Of a stretch of DNA of 64,000 nucleotides, positions 32,885 through 44,200 are shown piece after piece. Every line of letters starts with the position of its first letter. Position 1 is the first letter of the stretch. This DNA is from Microvelia longipes. Taxonomy: Eukaryota; Arthropoda; Insecta; Hemiptera; Veliidae. The position numbers were made by a program, and so were the translations under genes. Under the pieces are notes generated by a model. It searched no databases. It was not told the origin of the DNA and saw only the letters and a program-made list of their open reading frames with translations. Location of the stretch: contig JACMZG010001914.1 in assembly GCA_018340805.1 (NCBI GenBank), forward strand, positions 7,115,249 to 7,179,248. The letters run 5' to 3'.

Positions 32885-33330
32885 AACCAGGTTTTTGTGA
32901 CGTCATTAACCCGGTTTGCTGAGTCAGCGAAATTTTCAAAAAATCGGCAAAATTCAGGTTAATATTTTTTGCCGCGAAAAAGGTCAATATTATGTTTTTT
33001 GAGGCGCTGAATCGAATGAAACCGGTCCGAAGTCGATACGACCACTCTAAGTGACCTAAAAATCGAAAAAACCATTGTAAAACCGAAAACCAAAATTTAG
33101 GTCGATAAAAAATAAATTTCGAGTAGGTGTCGTTTTCTATGTAATTTTGGGCGCTGAATCGAATGAAACCGGTCCGAAGTCGATACGACCACTTTAAGTT
33201 ACCAAAAAGTCGAAAAAACCACAAAAATTATAAAACAAAATTACGGTCGTTAAAAATTAATTTCGAGTAGGGTGTCGTTTTTCATGTTTTTTGGGCCTCT
33301 GAGTTGAATGCAGTGGTCCGGAGTCAATAC
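32885..33330 (+). repeat. Repeat B, tandem array of ~147 bp units
   Basis: GCGCTGAATCGAATGAAACC occurs at 33004 and 33151, and a diverged third unit starts at 33295 (periods 147 and 144). Each unit carries GGTCCGAAGTCGATACGACC and TTTCGAGTAGG(G)TGTCGTTTT. The left flank (32890-32990, AACCCGGTTTGCTGAGTCAG) matches the single-unit copy at 26105-26325. The 115-codon minus frame across it is a repeat shadow. Confidence 0.85.
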
Positions 33331-33852
33331 GACCACTCAAACTCAGGGTACCTGGGTTCAATCCTGGAAGGGTCGAAATTTTTTATCGTTTTTTTTTACT
33401 TAATATAAGTTTTCAACTAGAAAATAATTCTGGCGCGTGGTCCGCATGTCGGGCGATTTCCTTTTGCACTCAAACCCAGATACCTGGGTTCAATCCTAGT
33501 AGGGACAATATTTTTTATCGTTTTTTTTACCTATATAAGTTTACAACTAGAAAATAATTCTGGCGCGGTGGTCCGCATGTCGGGCGAATTTCCTTTGGAT
33601 GCGTGTTTCCGTGCTTTTTACATTATATAAGTTTTACAACTACTAAATAAATAATTCGGCGCGGTGGTCCGCTGTCGGGGCGAATTTCATTTAGAATGCG
33701 TGTTTCCGTGCTAAACAACCATTTCTTGCTTATGCAAGAACCATGCCCATTGCGTGGTTCGGTTCATGCTTTAGAACCTAAGCAGTTACTCAATTGTCAA
33801 GCACTGCTCGTAACTCATTTTGTCTGTATTTTCCAAAGGAAATGCGCTAAAA
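33331..33852 (+). repeat. Repeat C: Pol III-type tRNA-like units, left arm of palindrome
   Basis: A complete unit runs from an A-box region TGGCGCGTGGTCCGCATGTC (33432) to B box GGGTTCAATCCT (33487-33498) and a T-run terminator (33523-33530); A-to-B spacing is ~54 bases, as in a tRNA. A partial unit (B box at 33347, T-run) precedes it and two more A-box units (about 33560 and 33658) follow. Then comes a unique region with AAGAACCATGCCC, CGTGGTTCGGTTCATGC and CTAAGCAGTTACTCAATTG. From 33549 onward this is the left arm of the foldback. Inferred to be a tRNA-derived SINE. Confidence 0.8.
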
Positions 33853-33954
33853 CCTTTAAAGATAACTGACAAGCTTAAGATAAGTAACAGCTTTAAACTA
33901 GTGCAAATAATAGTGCGTAATCTTTTTAGAGGCATAGTTTTGTACAACCAACTG
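33853..33954. other. Loop of the repeat C palindrome
   Basis: About 100 unpaired bases between the two near-identical repeat C arms; AT-rich with no motif of its own. Confidence 0.75.
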
Positions 33955-34258
33955 GATGATTATGCGCATTTCCTTTGGAAAATACAGACAAAATGAGTTT
34001 ACGAGCAGTGCTTGACAATTGAGTAACTGCTTAGGTTCTAAAAGCATGAACCGAACCACGCAATTGGGCATGGTTCTTGCATAAAGCAGAAAATGGTTGT
34101 TTAGCACGGAAACACGCATTCTCAATGAAATTCGCCCGACAGCGGACCACCGCGCCGGAATTATTTATTTTAGTAGTTGTAAACTTATATAATGTAAAAA
34201 GCACGGAAACACGCATCCAAAGGAAATTCGCCCGACATGCGACCACCGCGCCACGAAT
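33955..34258 (-). repeat. Repeat C, right arm of palindrome
   Basis: The mirror of 33549-33852 with only scattered differences. Both arms share a private two-base deletion (CCGCTGTCGGG instead of CCGCATGTCGGG in the other units), so they are copies of one another rather than independent insertions. Overlapping frames of 60-75 codons are shadows. Confidence 0.88.
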
Positions 34259-35407
34259 TTTTTAATCTCTATGTTAGTCGGCATGGAGTGGGTTAGTTCT
34301 GGATGTTTTGTTGCCTGAGAAAGAGCGTGGCCGCCCGCTAAAAAGCAAATTTAATCATAAAGTAGCGTTTTAGTTGAGGATTTGAGAAAGCCACTACTAA
34401 TAAATTAGAGAAACTATACAACATACCCTTATAGAGTTTTTAAAATTAAAAAAATGTGTAGTAATGCAAAATAAATTAAGTACCATGTTTTCATGGACCT
34501 TGAATAAATCGCAAAACCGGCTTGTTTCTACCTTAAGAATAGGCAGGAATACTTTGTCAAAAAGGGTCTTGGACCCATTTTTTGCCCTTTTTTAAGCCGT
34601 GTGGGGCTTTGAACCTATTGTTGCCATACCCAAAACTATAGCCAAAATAGTGTCATCTTCATCTTAGCATTCATCTGGACCATGGCACAGAAAGCTCTGA
34701 CAATTGGCAAAGCAAACTTTCATGTTAAAAGTGACCAGACCCATAGAAACTGAGATTCAGTCTAAGCAGATAGGGACCTTAGAACAGAAACTGGACTACT
34801 TTTTGGTCACTTCACCGGTCCTGAAAACAAGTTTCATTCAATTGGTATCTTCAAAGTAACCCAGTGTTTAGGCTTTGTGTATGCGGGAACCAAACTGCCT
34901 TTCAATATAATTGAGGTGTGAAGTCCTTAGTCTTTCAAAGGTTCTCCAACTTTGGTAAGCAGCACTCTCACTAAGGTGACAATGATTCACTGGTCAGAAA
35001 GTAGTGACTAGTCCAGGGAAAAGATTATTTCTGACCTGGACCCAATTGAAGGGATTGTACAATAGACTTCCAGTCACATAGAATTGGGGTCTATCTGGCG
35101 GCCCCAAACCCGCAACCATTATTAATAATTATAATAATGGACTTGTATAGCTTATGGCTGTATTTGCCGCCTTATAAATAAACAAACATTCTCTTCACCG
35201 ACAGCATCGTATCTAATGATTGAATAATACTATAAAAGTTAATTGTAAATCGAGTTGTGGAGTCCAATATAAGTTTCTCCCAAATGTTATAATTAATGAC
35301 AGAGCCCGCTTTCAGACTTAACAGCCATTCGTCAGTTGCCTAACCAACAAGCATAATATACATCTTTACAAAAATACTGTAACAATATTTACAAGTCTTT
35401 ACAAACA
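34259..35407. other. Unassigned, GC-richer block at 34530-35140
   Basis: The block has lower A/T content than its surroundings and several direct CAGTG/CTAGTC motifs, and ends at an ATTATTAATAATTATAATAATGG run (35117-35139), which resembles a retroposon tail. No frame longer than ~50 codons is meaningful. It is probably an unrecognised repeat. Confidence 0.4.
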
Positions 35408-35472
35408 TCATATATATATATATATATTATATATATATATATAATATATATATATATATTATAATATATATA

Positions 35473-35554
<82 letters not shown>

Positions 35555-35565
35555 TATATTATAAA
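35408..35565. repeat. (AT)n microsatellite
   Basis: An alternating AT tract of about 155 bp. Confidence 0.95.
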
Positions 35566-36929
35566 CACTTTTATTACGAAAAATAAATATGTGAAGTGGC
35601 CTTATACAAAAGGGTTGCTACATACACAGGCGACTTATTCGAATCTAAAGACAAATATTAAAATTATAAAAGAAACTTATTTTGATAATGTAGATTCTTA
35701 AAAGTCATCTAGTATATACATAAACGCTAAGAAAATAGGTTAGTCAAAAATAAGAAATAATAATAAACATATGGAATTCAATTGAAAAAAAAAAAAAATA
35801 TGGTAAAAATAAAATAAAATATAAATGGTATAAAATATTAAATATTATTATATATAATAAATATTATTAATAATAAAATATTAAATACTTATTAAATAAT
35901 AAATATAATAAATGTACCCATCAAAGGACAAGTCCCTCCAAGTGAAGAAGAACACGTCAATTTAAATAATAAATCCGACGTTTCACTTGTGGGAGGCATT
36001 TCAGATGTAAGATATTTTATTGGGTTCACGCAAAATTCTTTACTTTACTGACGGATCGAATCTTGTGTAAATGCATCTCACAGTAGAAGCAAAAAAGTTC
36101 TGATTCGACATGTCTTACTTGATTCGTTTCCACTTAAAAGTCCTTAACTTCCACCAAATGGGTCCACAGATTCCTTCCGTTATTTATTGAATTAATTTTT
36201 TAATGAAACTTATGCAATGACAGCAAAACAAGTTATAAAAGTCATTTCCACTGCACCGCTATAAACAATCAGCTTAGGTATACCACTTACAGGTATACAC
36301 GCGTAGCCTTTTAGTTGAAATTCTAATTTTCTTATTTTATCCTTTGTAGAGCAGAAGATATTATGGAATATAATATCTAAAACTGTAATATTTCTCGTGT
36401 TTGCTCTGCATGATATATAACCTCTGTGTTTTACATCGGTTATGTATTAAGGTGTATGCATTGTTATTTACAAAAATTTCAAAGAATCCAAAACAGCACT
36501 AATATTTGTTTGGATTTTAGCAGGAAACTTTATAATTATTTGAAGGGATTTTTGGTTTAACCCAAGTATACAAGCAAACGATTAAATTGTAGCAGTGTGC
36601 TCTTTACTAAGTTCATGTTTTTATGCATTTTGCTAATTTGATATACTTTTTGTTTATCGTTGTTTATTTTTTAATTCCAAAATGTAAATTTTTAATTTGT
36701 TATTTGTAATAAAAATGTTAGCAATGAATTATGATGGGATGCGGCCTATGCATTTTGCTCCTACAACACATTCATGCCGAAATCGACAACGCACATCATT
36801 ATAAACTCTCATTTTCAGAGATGCAACTTAAAATTACTAATGTAAACAAAAAAAATGTAATGAAATAAGTTGGAATAAAACCTATTTTCATTTTATTTTT
36901 TATTTATTAAAGTTCACGTTATGCTGTTT
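35566..36929. other. Intron, nothing recognised
   Basis: Very AT-rich, including ATTAAATA-type runs at 35800-35910. No shared repeat and no plausible exon. Confidence 0.5.
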
Positions 36930-37145
36930 ATTTTTTCCTCATTTACACCGCTTATTAAAAGTATTGTGCTTTGCATAAAAAAATCCGAAAACCAGGATGA
37001 CTCCAGGATTCCCTCGTTTCGTGCGTTTCTAATGTTCCTAAGTGACTGTCTTACATAGGATGGTCGTCCTTTATGTTGTGTATGTTTGTGTGTGCGTATG
37101 TGTATATAGGGTGAATACAACACTGATTTTTTATAGAATTTCATC
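36930..37145 (-). repeat. Repeat A, diverged copy
   Basis: In reverse: CTCATTTACACCG, GTATTGTGCTTTGCATAAAA, AATCCGAAAACCAGGATGAC, CTAAGTGACTGTC and a TGTG-rich stretch, in the order of the other copies but with many changes. The minus frame across it is a shadow. Confidence 0.65.
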
Positions 37146-37264
37146 CAGAGGAAATAAAAATATTAATCAGTAATAATTGATAAAATTGATCTGTGTTACA
37201 TTCTTTTTTTGCTTATTTCTCGTCTTTTAGCTATTTGCAAACATAGAATAGAAGGGGCATGGTT

Positions 37265-37440
37265 TATCTCAATACATAAGACGCGCTGGAAACATTATTT
37301 TAGGGACTCTGCAGGGACTTTGTGTAACCCGCATTGAAACCTCCTTCAAGAGTGAGTTAAAGGTTTAAAAATAAATCGATTGATTTGCGGCTTTCTCTCG
37401 CATCTCTTTTGTTTGTTGATTTGTATTTTTAAGTTCCGCC
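37265..37440 (-). repeat. Repeat D, reverse copy
   Basis: CATTGAAACCTCCTTCAAGA followed by GTGAGTTAAAGG, TCGATTGATTTG and TTGATTTGTATTTTTAAG are the reverse of 21575-21665. The downstream end (37265-37330) extends the family beyond the part seen at 21473. Confidence 0.7.
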
Positions 37441-37473
37441 TTGTAGTCGAGTGTCGTTTAAGCAGTCAGTATA

Positions 37474-37954
37474 TTTTTTTTTTTACGTTTCTTAACCCGT
37501 AGGGGTCATTTAGCCTTTTCCCCTCACTCAAATACTCACTCAACTTAACCCCTGAGTGTTGTACACATTCCAGTCATCTAGGAAGCACCCCCTCCGTACA
37601 TTGGTAGCACATGTAACCGTTTCACAGTGTGCCTAGTTCATCCAGCCCAACCAGACTCTATCCAAACTCTCATGCTCTGGCAGTTGCGCCCGCGACTAGT
37701 TCACAGGGGCCCAGTTCATCTAGACCAGCTAGACTCTGGCTAGGCTCACGCTCTGGCTAGCGCCGGATACTAGTCACTGTGTTGCTGTTTCATCTAGTCT
37801 TACTAGCTCCTCTGATCACATTAGTCTTCACGTTGCCTCGTTCCTTTCCAGGTCTCACCAATCTCATCAGTATCCATAGCATTACCAAGACTCTTAGCTA
37901 GCATCACCTGCTCTGGCCAGTCAGCGCCACCGACAAAGAACTCTAACACCCAGA
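37474..37954 (-). mobile_element. A-tailed GC-rich retroposon E, copy 1
   Basis: Bases from a T11 run (37474-37484, the poly-A tail of a minus-strand insertion) to CACCCAGA (37954) match 52493-52980 along their full length. Internally it holds two to three related ~90 bp blocks with CTAGTTCA(T/G)C(C/T)AG, AGACTCTGGCTAGGCTCACG and CTCTGGC(T/C)AG. A short candidate duplication (GTCAG at 37465 and 37956) flanks it. No Pol III boxes or frame are apparent, so the source transcript is unknown. Confidence 0.75.
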
Positions 37955-38384
37955 TGTCAGCGTTTGTACAAACCTCTATAGCCTGACCTGAAAGTCAAAG
38001 CTCCGCAGTGCCATTAGGGAGAACAGTCTGTCTTCAAGTAAACCGAGCACTTTGTTCCTAGTTACTTACGTTTACTCGTTGTCACCACCTCACTTTCACT
38101 GACTAAAGTTTTCAGACCATTAGCAAAAGGCTAAGTATATCTTTCGACCTTCATCTCCCCAGCCGCAGAACATTAACTTTTCGGTGGAAGCTGGAGACAT
38201 AACGAAACGCGGGATCCAGACTTGTCTCAGGATGAAAACTCAGATCCAACCCCGCATTTGGTATTAGTAGCCAAGAAACCACGTAAAAACTGTTTAGGCT
38301 GGGTTGGACCGGCCTTGATTCAAGACCTTCCCGAGCGGTGTACGGTACAAGGGAATACCCGTTGATAAACCCGGGTCATATTGA
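37955..38384. other. GC-richer unassigned DNA before the scaffold gap
   Basis: This block is far less AT-rich than its surroundings and is probably part of further repeats (CGGGATCCAGACTTG, GGGTTGGACCGGCC). No frame or domain is recognisable. Confidence 0.4.
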
Positions 38385-38456
38385 GGTCTCCCCTGCTGGA
38401 TTTTGACCCCTCGACCTCCACGGTCGAAAGGCGAGCGCCTACCACTTGGAGCTTAC
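38385..38456 (-). repeat. tRNA-like head (SINE), minus strand
   Basis: On the minus strand TAAGCTCCAAGTGGTAGGCG (A-box/D-arm), CTCGCCTTTCGACC (anticodon arm) and GGTCGAGGGGTCAAAATCC (T-arm/B box) follow in tRNA order with near-normal spacing. Boxes deviate from consensus at a few positions, so this is a SINE head or tRNA pseudogene rather than a working tRNA. Confidence 0.6.
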
Positions 38457-38660
38457 CGGACTCGGTGGTCAGTTATTAAAACTGACCTTTGACACCACGA
38501 AGGGTCTGGGGTTCGCATCTTCAGATTACGCTCTCAGTTAATATAAGATTGATTGTTCAAAAATACTTTCGGCCAAACTTTAATTTACACTTTGGCGAAC
38601 GGTTGGCACAAACCACGTAGAGGTTGTTCCCGCAGGGATATTCCCTGATTGACCACAAGT
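38457..38660 (+). repeat. tRNA-headed SINE F, copy 1 (cut by scaffold gap)
   Basis: CTCGGTGGTCAG (A-box-like, 38461) and GGGGTTCGCATCTTCAG (B-box-like, 38511) open the element. The tail AACGGTTGGCACAAACCACG, TTCCCGCAGGGATATTCCCT, GATTGACCACAAG matches the tail of copy 2 at 39770-39830. Sequence is lost at 38661. Two long frames across the gap consist of unknown bases only. Confidence 0.65.
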
Positions 38661-39618
38661 NNNNNNNNNNNNNNNNNNNNNNNNNNNNNNNNNNNNNNNN
38701 NNNNNNNNNNNNNNNNNNNNNNNNNNNNNNNNNNNNNNNNNNNNNNNNNNNNNNNNNNNNNNNNNNNNNNNNNNNNNNNNNNNNNNNNNNNNNNNNNNNN
38801 NNNNNNNNNNNNNNNNNNNNNNNNNNNNNNNNNNNNNNNNNNNNNNNNNNNNNNNNNNNNNNNNNNNNNNNNNNNNNNNNNNNNNNNNNNNNNNNNNNNN
38901 NNNNNNNNNNNNNNNNNNNNNNNNNNNNNNNNNNNNNNNNNNNNNNNNNNNNNNNNNNNNNNNNNNNNNNNNNNNNNNNNNNNNNNNNNNNNNNNNNNNN
39001 NNNNNNNNNNNNNNNNNNNNNNNNNNNNNNNNNNNNNNNNNNNNNNNNNNNNNNNNNNNNNNNNNNNNNNNNNNNNNNNNNNNNNNNNNNNNNNNNNNNN
39101 NNNNNNNNNNNNNNNNNNNNNNNNNNNNNNNNNNNNNNNNNNNNNNNNNNNNNNNNNNNNNNNNNNNNNNNNNNNNNNNNNNNNNNNNNNNNNNNNNNNN
39201 NNNNNNNNNNNNNNNNNNNNNNNNNNNNNNNNNNNNNNNNNNNNNNNNNNNNNNNNNNNNNNNNNNNNNNNNNNNNNNNNNNNNNNNNNNNNNNNNNNNN
39301 NNNNNNNNNNNNNNNNNNNNNNNNNNNNNNNNNNNNNNNNNNNNNNNNNNNNNNNNNNNNNNNNNNNNNNNNNNNNNNNNNNNNNNNNNNNNNNNNNNNN
39401 NNNNNNNNNNNNNNNNNNNNNNNNNNNNNNNNNNNNNNNNNNNNNNNNNNNNNNNNNNNNNNNNNNNNNNNNNNNNNNNNNNNNNNNNNNNNNNNNNNNN
39501 NNNNNNNNNNNNNNNNNNNNNNNNNNNNNNNNNNNNNNNNNNNNNNNNNNNNNNNNNNNNNNNNNNNNNNNNNNNNNNNNNNNNNNNNNNNNNNNNNNNN
39601 NNNNNNNNNNNNNNNNNN
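38661..39618. other. Scaffold gap (958 N)
   Basis: Unsequenced. It is bounded on the left by a SINE F tail and on the right by an AT dinucleotide run and a second SINE F copy in the same orientation, so the missing DNA is probably repeat-rich. Confidence 1.
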
Positions 39619-39632
39619 TATATATATATACT

Positions 39633-39870
39633 GTGGTTAAGGTCGTTAAGGCGTCACATATTATACTTACCTACAATATCATGGAGATCTGGGATTCACA
39701 TCCCTGTTTACGCCATTTTATATTAAGGTTATTGTTCTAATAAATTGTAGTCAACATTAGATTAGACTTGGAGCGTAACGGTTGCCATACCACCTGAGTT
39801 GGTTTCCGCAGGGGTTATCCCTGATGAGCCGCAAGGCTCTAAACGGATATTATTATTATTATCTGTCCAT
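39633..39870 (+). repeat. tRNA-headed SINE F, copy 2, with (ATT)n tail
   Basis: GTGGTTAAGGTCGTTAAGGC (A-box region) and CTGGGATTCACATCCCTG (B box with closing T stem) form the head. The body ends CGTAACGGTTGCCATACCAC, TTCCGCAGGGGTTATCCCTG, ATGAGCCGCAAGGCTC, then an ATTATTATTATTAT tail. The trinucleotide tail suggests mobilisation by a LINE with a microsatellite 3' end, as inferred for the LINE at 3356. Confidence 0.75.
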
Positions 39871-41253
39871 GATTTTATTTTTATTTATCCGTGAGATTTT
39901 TTAACAACAATTTTGTATAGGACGTGATAAAATTTCGGATGTTTTTCCATATCTAAGTGTAACTTGGCAAAAAACTGTCTCATTTATGTTAAGATCCCTA
40001 TTGTTTATGAAGTTTGCTTGACGTAAGCAACATACTATAATTTCCCAAATATTTCAAAATAGTAGTAATATCTCGAAAAATTGTTAGTTTAGACTGAAAT
40101 TGTATGCCTATTAAGTGTGCAAGTATATTAATATGTATGGTAAACAAGTATACGAAATTAAAATTTATCAGCAGCACAATTTCTGGTTTTATCCTTTTAC
40201 AGGTATATAATTAATTTTAATATTTAATTTTTTAAACTTCTTTATTTAAGTATTAATTTTTTTAATTTTTAATTTTATTAAAACAGATTACATTTTTGGA
40301 CTAATTACGTTTAGAAATTCGATGTGTCGCCTCAGCAGAATCCCTCTTAAAAACTACTAACAAGTAAAACTGCTAAAGGACAACTTTCAAGCGCAGAGGC
40401 CGCAATGCGGCAACCAGAGTCAAGGCCGGAACGGCTGTTTTTACCTTGTTTGACAATATCAGATCTTATATATATCTTATATCTTATTAAATATTATCTA
40501 AATATCAGAATCAAGTTTCCTCTGATATTTAGCATTTCTCAAAATTAGAGCCTATTAGTAACGTTAAGATAGTCTTTGTTAACTTTGACTGAGTCAAAGA
40601 AACAATAAGCTTCTAGTTGGAGAGCGAAATTTAATTTAAACTTACCGAGATAATAGAATTATTGCCGAGCAAACCTCAAATTCTATTTCCTTATTATCAA
40701 CCTATAGGTTGAATTATTAAAATGTTTCGTATAGCTATTATACCTATATTATAGAATTACTTTAGCTTACCGAAGCGGAATTGATTATAAAATATGAAGA
40801 GAGTAATTATTAATGTGAATGGACTTTTTTCTTTGCTCCTCCTACGATGTTTTGTTTCATTTTTGTATTTTTGTGGCTTTTTATAGTTAAAAGTGATCTC
40901 AAGAAACTAAAAATACCCAAAAAATAACTGAAAATAACCAGTAATAATGAAAAGTATATTATGTACTAGCAGCAAAATGGAATTTTGAGACGAGTTTTAT
41001 AAAATTTGCCTGCAGAGGCGTAAGCCGGGCAGGTAATTAACCCATTTGACAGACGAGGCGTAAGCCGAGGCAGGTAATTAATTGCACGAATCTGCAATGT
41101 TTCCTTTGACTCATAGTATCATATAATATTTTATCTACTAACGGCAGAAAAATTGACACAAGAGATTATTTTAAATACTTGCTGCGAGATTTTACTTTAG
41201 GCAGTAAAGACTCGCTTTGAAGGTAGATGCACGCTGACAATATCAGGTGAAGG
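39871..41253. other. Intron; short direct repeat and weak second ratchet-like site
   Basis: A ~36 bp direct duplication (GAGGCGTAAGCCG(G/A)GGCAGG and TAATTAA, 41023-41080) is present. A pyrimidine-rich acceptor TTTTATCCTTTTACAG joined to GTATAT occurs at 40202/40203. No exon is recognised. Confidence 0.5.
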
Positions 41254-44200
41254 TAGGGTGGCCCTTAAAAAATAACTTTCTTTTTTCTTTGTCCCAACCC
41301 CTAATTTTGTTCGAATATAATGAAAAAAAATCCATAAAAATTTCAGCCCGATCGGGGTGATTAACAGTGCGCGCCGGGCCTTAGAGTTATAGCTGTCAAA
41401 ATTCGTCAAAATTGTATTTTCGTGACAAGTTTTTTTCTCTGATTTTTTACATTGATTTTCTAGGTAAAAACAATACCTAACCCACTAATAAGACACTATG
41501 AACTTATTCATTTGACCTGAAATTATCTTAGTTGTACTTACTCTGATATTAATGTGGACATATATATTTTTTCTGAAAAATGTTCAAAAAAACAGTTTTT
41601 TTCTCTCTCACTACAAAGTGTAACTCATATAATATGTTTTTTGTTTATCAATTCAATTGTATATTATGTTTTTGTATACTGTCTTCTATAGATTTAAGAT
41701 CAATATTTGGTTATTATACCAAATTAGCAGGACCTAAGAAGTGTAACATACAAAACACTGTCATCCTATCTCGCAGAGGTGAAAGCTAAGTAATGAGTAT
41801 ATAATAGTCCAATTCAGTTTCAAGAATTTTTAATTAGTTTTTTTTGGTTTGAATTTATTTAAACAAGCCATTATTGTGACATCTAAACTTGTGTGCCAAC
41901 ACATGCTCTCCCCCCCCCCCTCCCTCTTAACCTGGAAAGGCAATATGAAAAAATATGAAAGTTTTTTAAAAATTTTCACAAAAAAATTAAAATAAAGAAA
42001 GGCCAAGATAGGTTAAACTTTGATACTTTTTAATACTTGTTACCAAAATACTTTCAGGTTAAAATGGACACTAGGGTTGTCCACTTAAGGATTAAAGATG
42101 AGTGAAGGAAAGTACCATGCAAGATGCAAGTGATCTAAGAGGGGTACTATGAATGCATCATTTTAATCCCTTTGACTTACTTAAAAAAAAAGTTCCAGTC
42201 TTGGTTCAGAAAACCAAACTGTTACCATCAAATCTGTTTAAATTTCTTTTTTAAATCAAGTGTTTGGTTAAGTTGTTTTTAGTTATAAAATTAGAAGTGA
42301 AGAATTCTTCGTCTGACATTCCTTTTAGTAGGAGTCCTGTTTCCCACCAGAGTTACAATGGGGGCAAACTCCTTTTTAACAGGACAGTGTGTTGTTTTAT
42401 GAATCCAAAATAATCAAGTTAGATGTAAAATAGTGCTGAATTGATGATAAAGGAGGTTAGATCTTTTGGGAAAAAGCAAAAAAATGAATCCCTTACAAAA
42501 AGAAAAGACCACTGCAGTGAGATTTAATCAAATTAAAAACGATTGGAGTTGTCTTCAGAAAAAATCTTCTAAAAAACGACTGAGTTTTTGCTATCAGTAG
42601 TAGGTTTAGCGTTTACACAGGCTGGATGATTTATTTGATATTACCCGTAGTCGGACGCCGAAATCAATAAAAATTCAGTGAGGACATAGAGTTTTGCGGA
42701 TTGCAAAAGAATGAAAGGAGCGACCTGGTTGATGCTGGGAGTTGATATTAAGTCACACCAGGGCAGAATACGAGAATTTCAGAACGGAAGGAGGAAGAGT
42801 CCGCTTGAAAAACTCGATGCATGGAGGATATTGATCGATACTAGTTTGTTTGCGGAATTGCTACAGCACCAGCAGCAGTAGTAGCACAGACGACAATGAG
42901 GGTTCAGATGGAGCTTGTCTCTGATGCAATTTTTCCTTCATCGTCAGGTTTTAGAGGAACTGTTGATTTTTTAATGATCGCCTAACAGCAACGTTAGATA
43001 GGTGCAAAGTTAGAGACAGAGATGCTGTTCATATATTTAGTTGCCACAGCAGAAGCGTTTAGGACATAATGCAAGAAACTTGGTAATTAACAGAAATTTA
43101 ATAAGCCATAAACGATCCCAGTTTTAGATTTTTTAGATACAATGAATTGTTACAAACCTTTAGTATTGATAGAATTCAGTGTGCTGTTGTGCATTGGGGA
43201 TGGGAAGCTTCTTTCGTAATATTACAAAAGACAGTAAGATAGAAAAATTGGCAGTTCTTATTTCATATGGCGGAAAAGACAATCTGATGGACCATGGAGC
43301 TCCGAGCACACACAGGCTACTAGAGCAGAATAAGCCGCCGCAGTCTATAGATGTCATTTGAAGAATGGTGACTTTCTTGATTCAGTTCAAGCGATGTGTT
43401 TCTACACCACGGCATAGAACACCAGTAAGAACAATGGAGCTTGCAGAAAATTGAGAACCTCTTAGAAAAGGATTTTATATACCTGCCTTGTAGGCACAAC
43501 GTATTTGAAGTGGTATTAAAGGATGTATTCAGATGAAGTAGTGGGACCGACTTTTGGCCAGATATTCCACTGTTTTCTAGGTTCCAGAAATTCATGGGGT
43601 CAGATAGACTCTAAAATATAGTTTCTGATCTCAGAAGTTTAATAAGAGAATTGCCTGACTTCTTCGTAATAAGTTTCAAAGAAAAACAATTAAGAGAAGA
43701 TAACGGGAGCTAATGGAGCTGGCAGTGATTTTTTCTAGAGAGAGCCCCGCCTCAAGGGAGTGCCATTTAGAAAGCCAGGTGCTATAGCCATGCAATATGG
43801 ACTGTCGAAGGCGATCTATGTGTTCAAAAAAAATTTATTTATTTAGAAGTGACTTCAAAGTTGTCTACCAAAGAAAAATTTCGACGAGAAAAATAACATT
43901 TTTCTTATTAAGTGTATTTAAGAGCATGGTATGGTGACACAAGTGCGAGTAAGGCCCCAAGTCTGACTTGCATTTATTTCAGTCATTAGTCAATTACGAG
44001 GCTTATAGAGTTTCAAAATTAGCAATGCTATAGGAAAAAATGTATTAACCATTGTTAATGATTAATAAATTTGGTAAGGGAAGAGGAGAGGGTCAGGCAA
44101 AGGGGGTGGGAAGGGGGGGGTGTAACACACAAAGTTTCAAATGTCGCAAATAATGGGCTTGTTTGAAATAAATTCAAACCAAAAAACTATTAAAAATTCT

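Noticed and set aside
33877..34265. Several 60-75 codon frames on both strands
   Set aside because: All lie in the repeat C palindrome arms.
38624..39740. Long plus-strand frames of 338 and 363 codons
   Set aside because: Almost entirely unknown bases of the scaffold gap.
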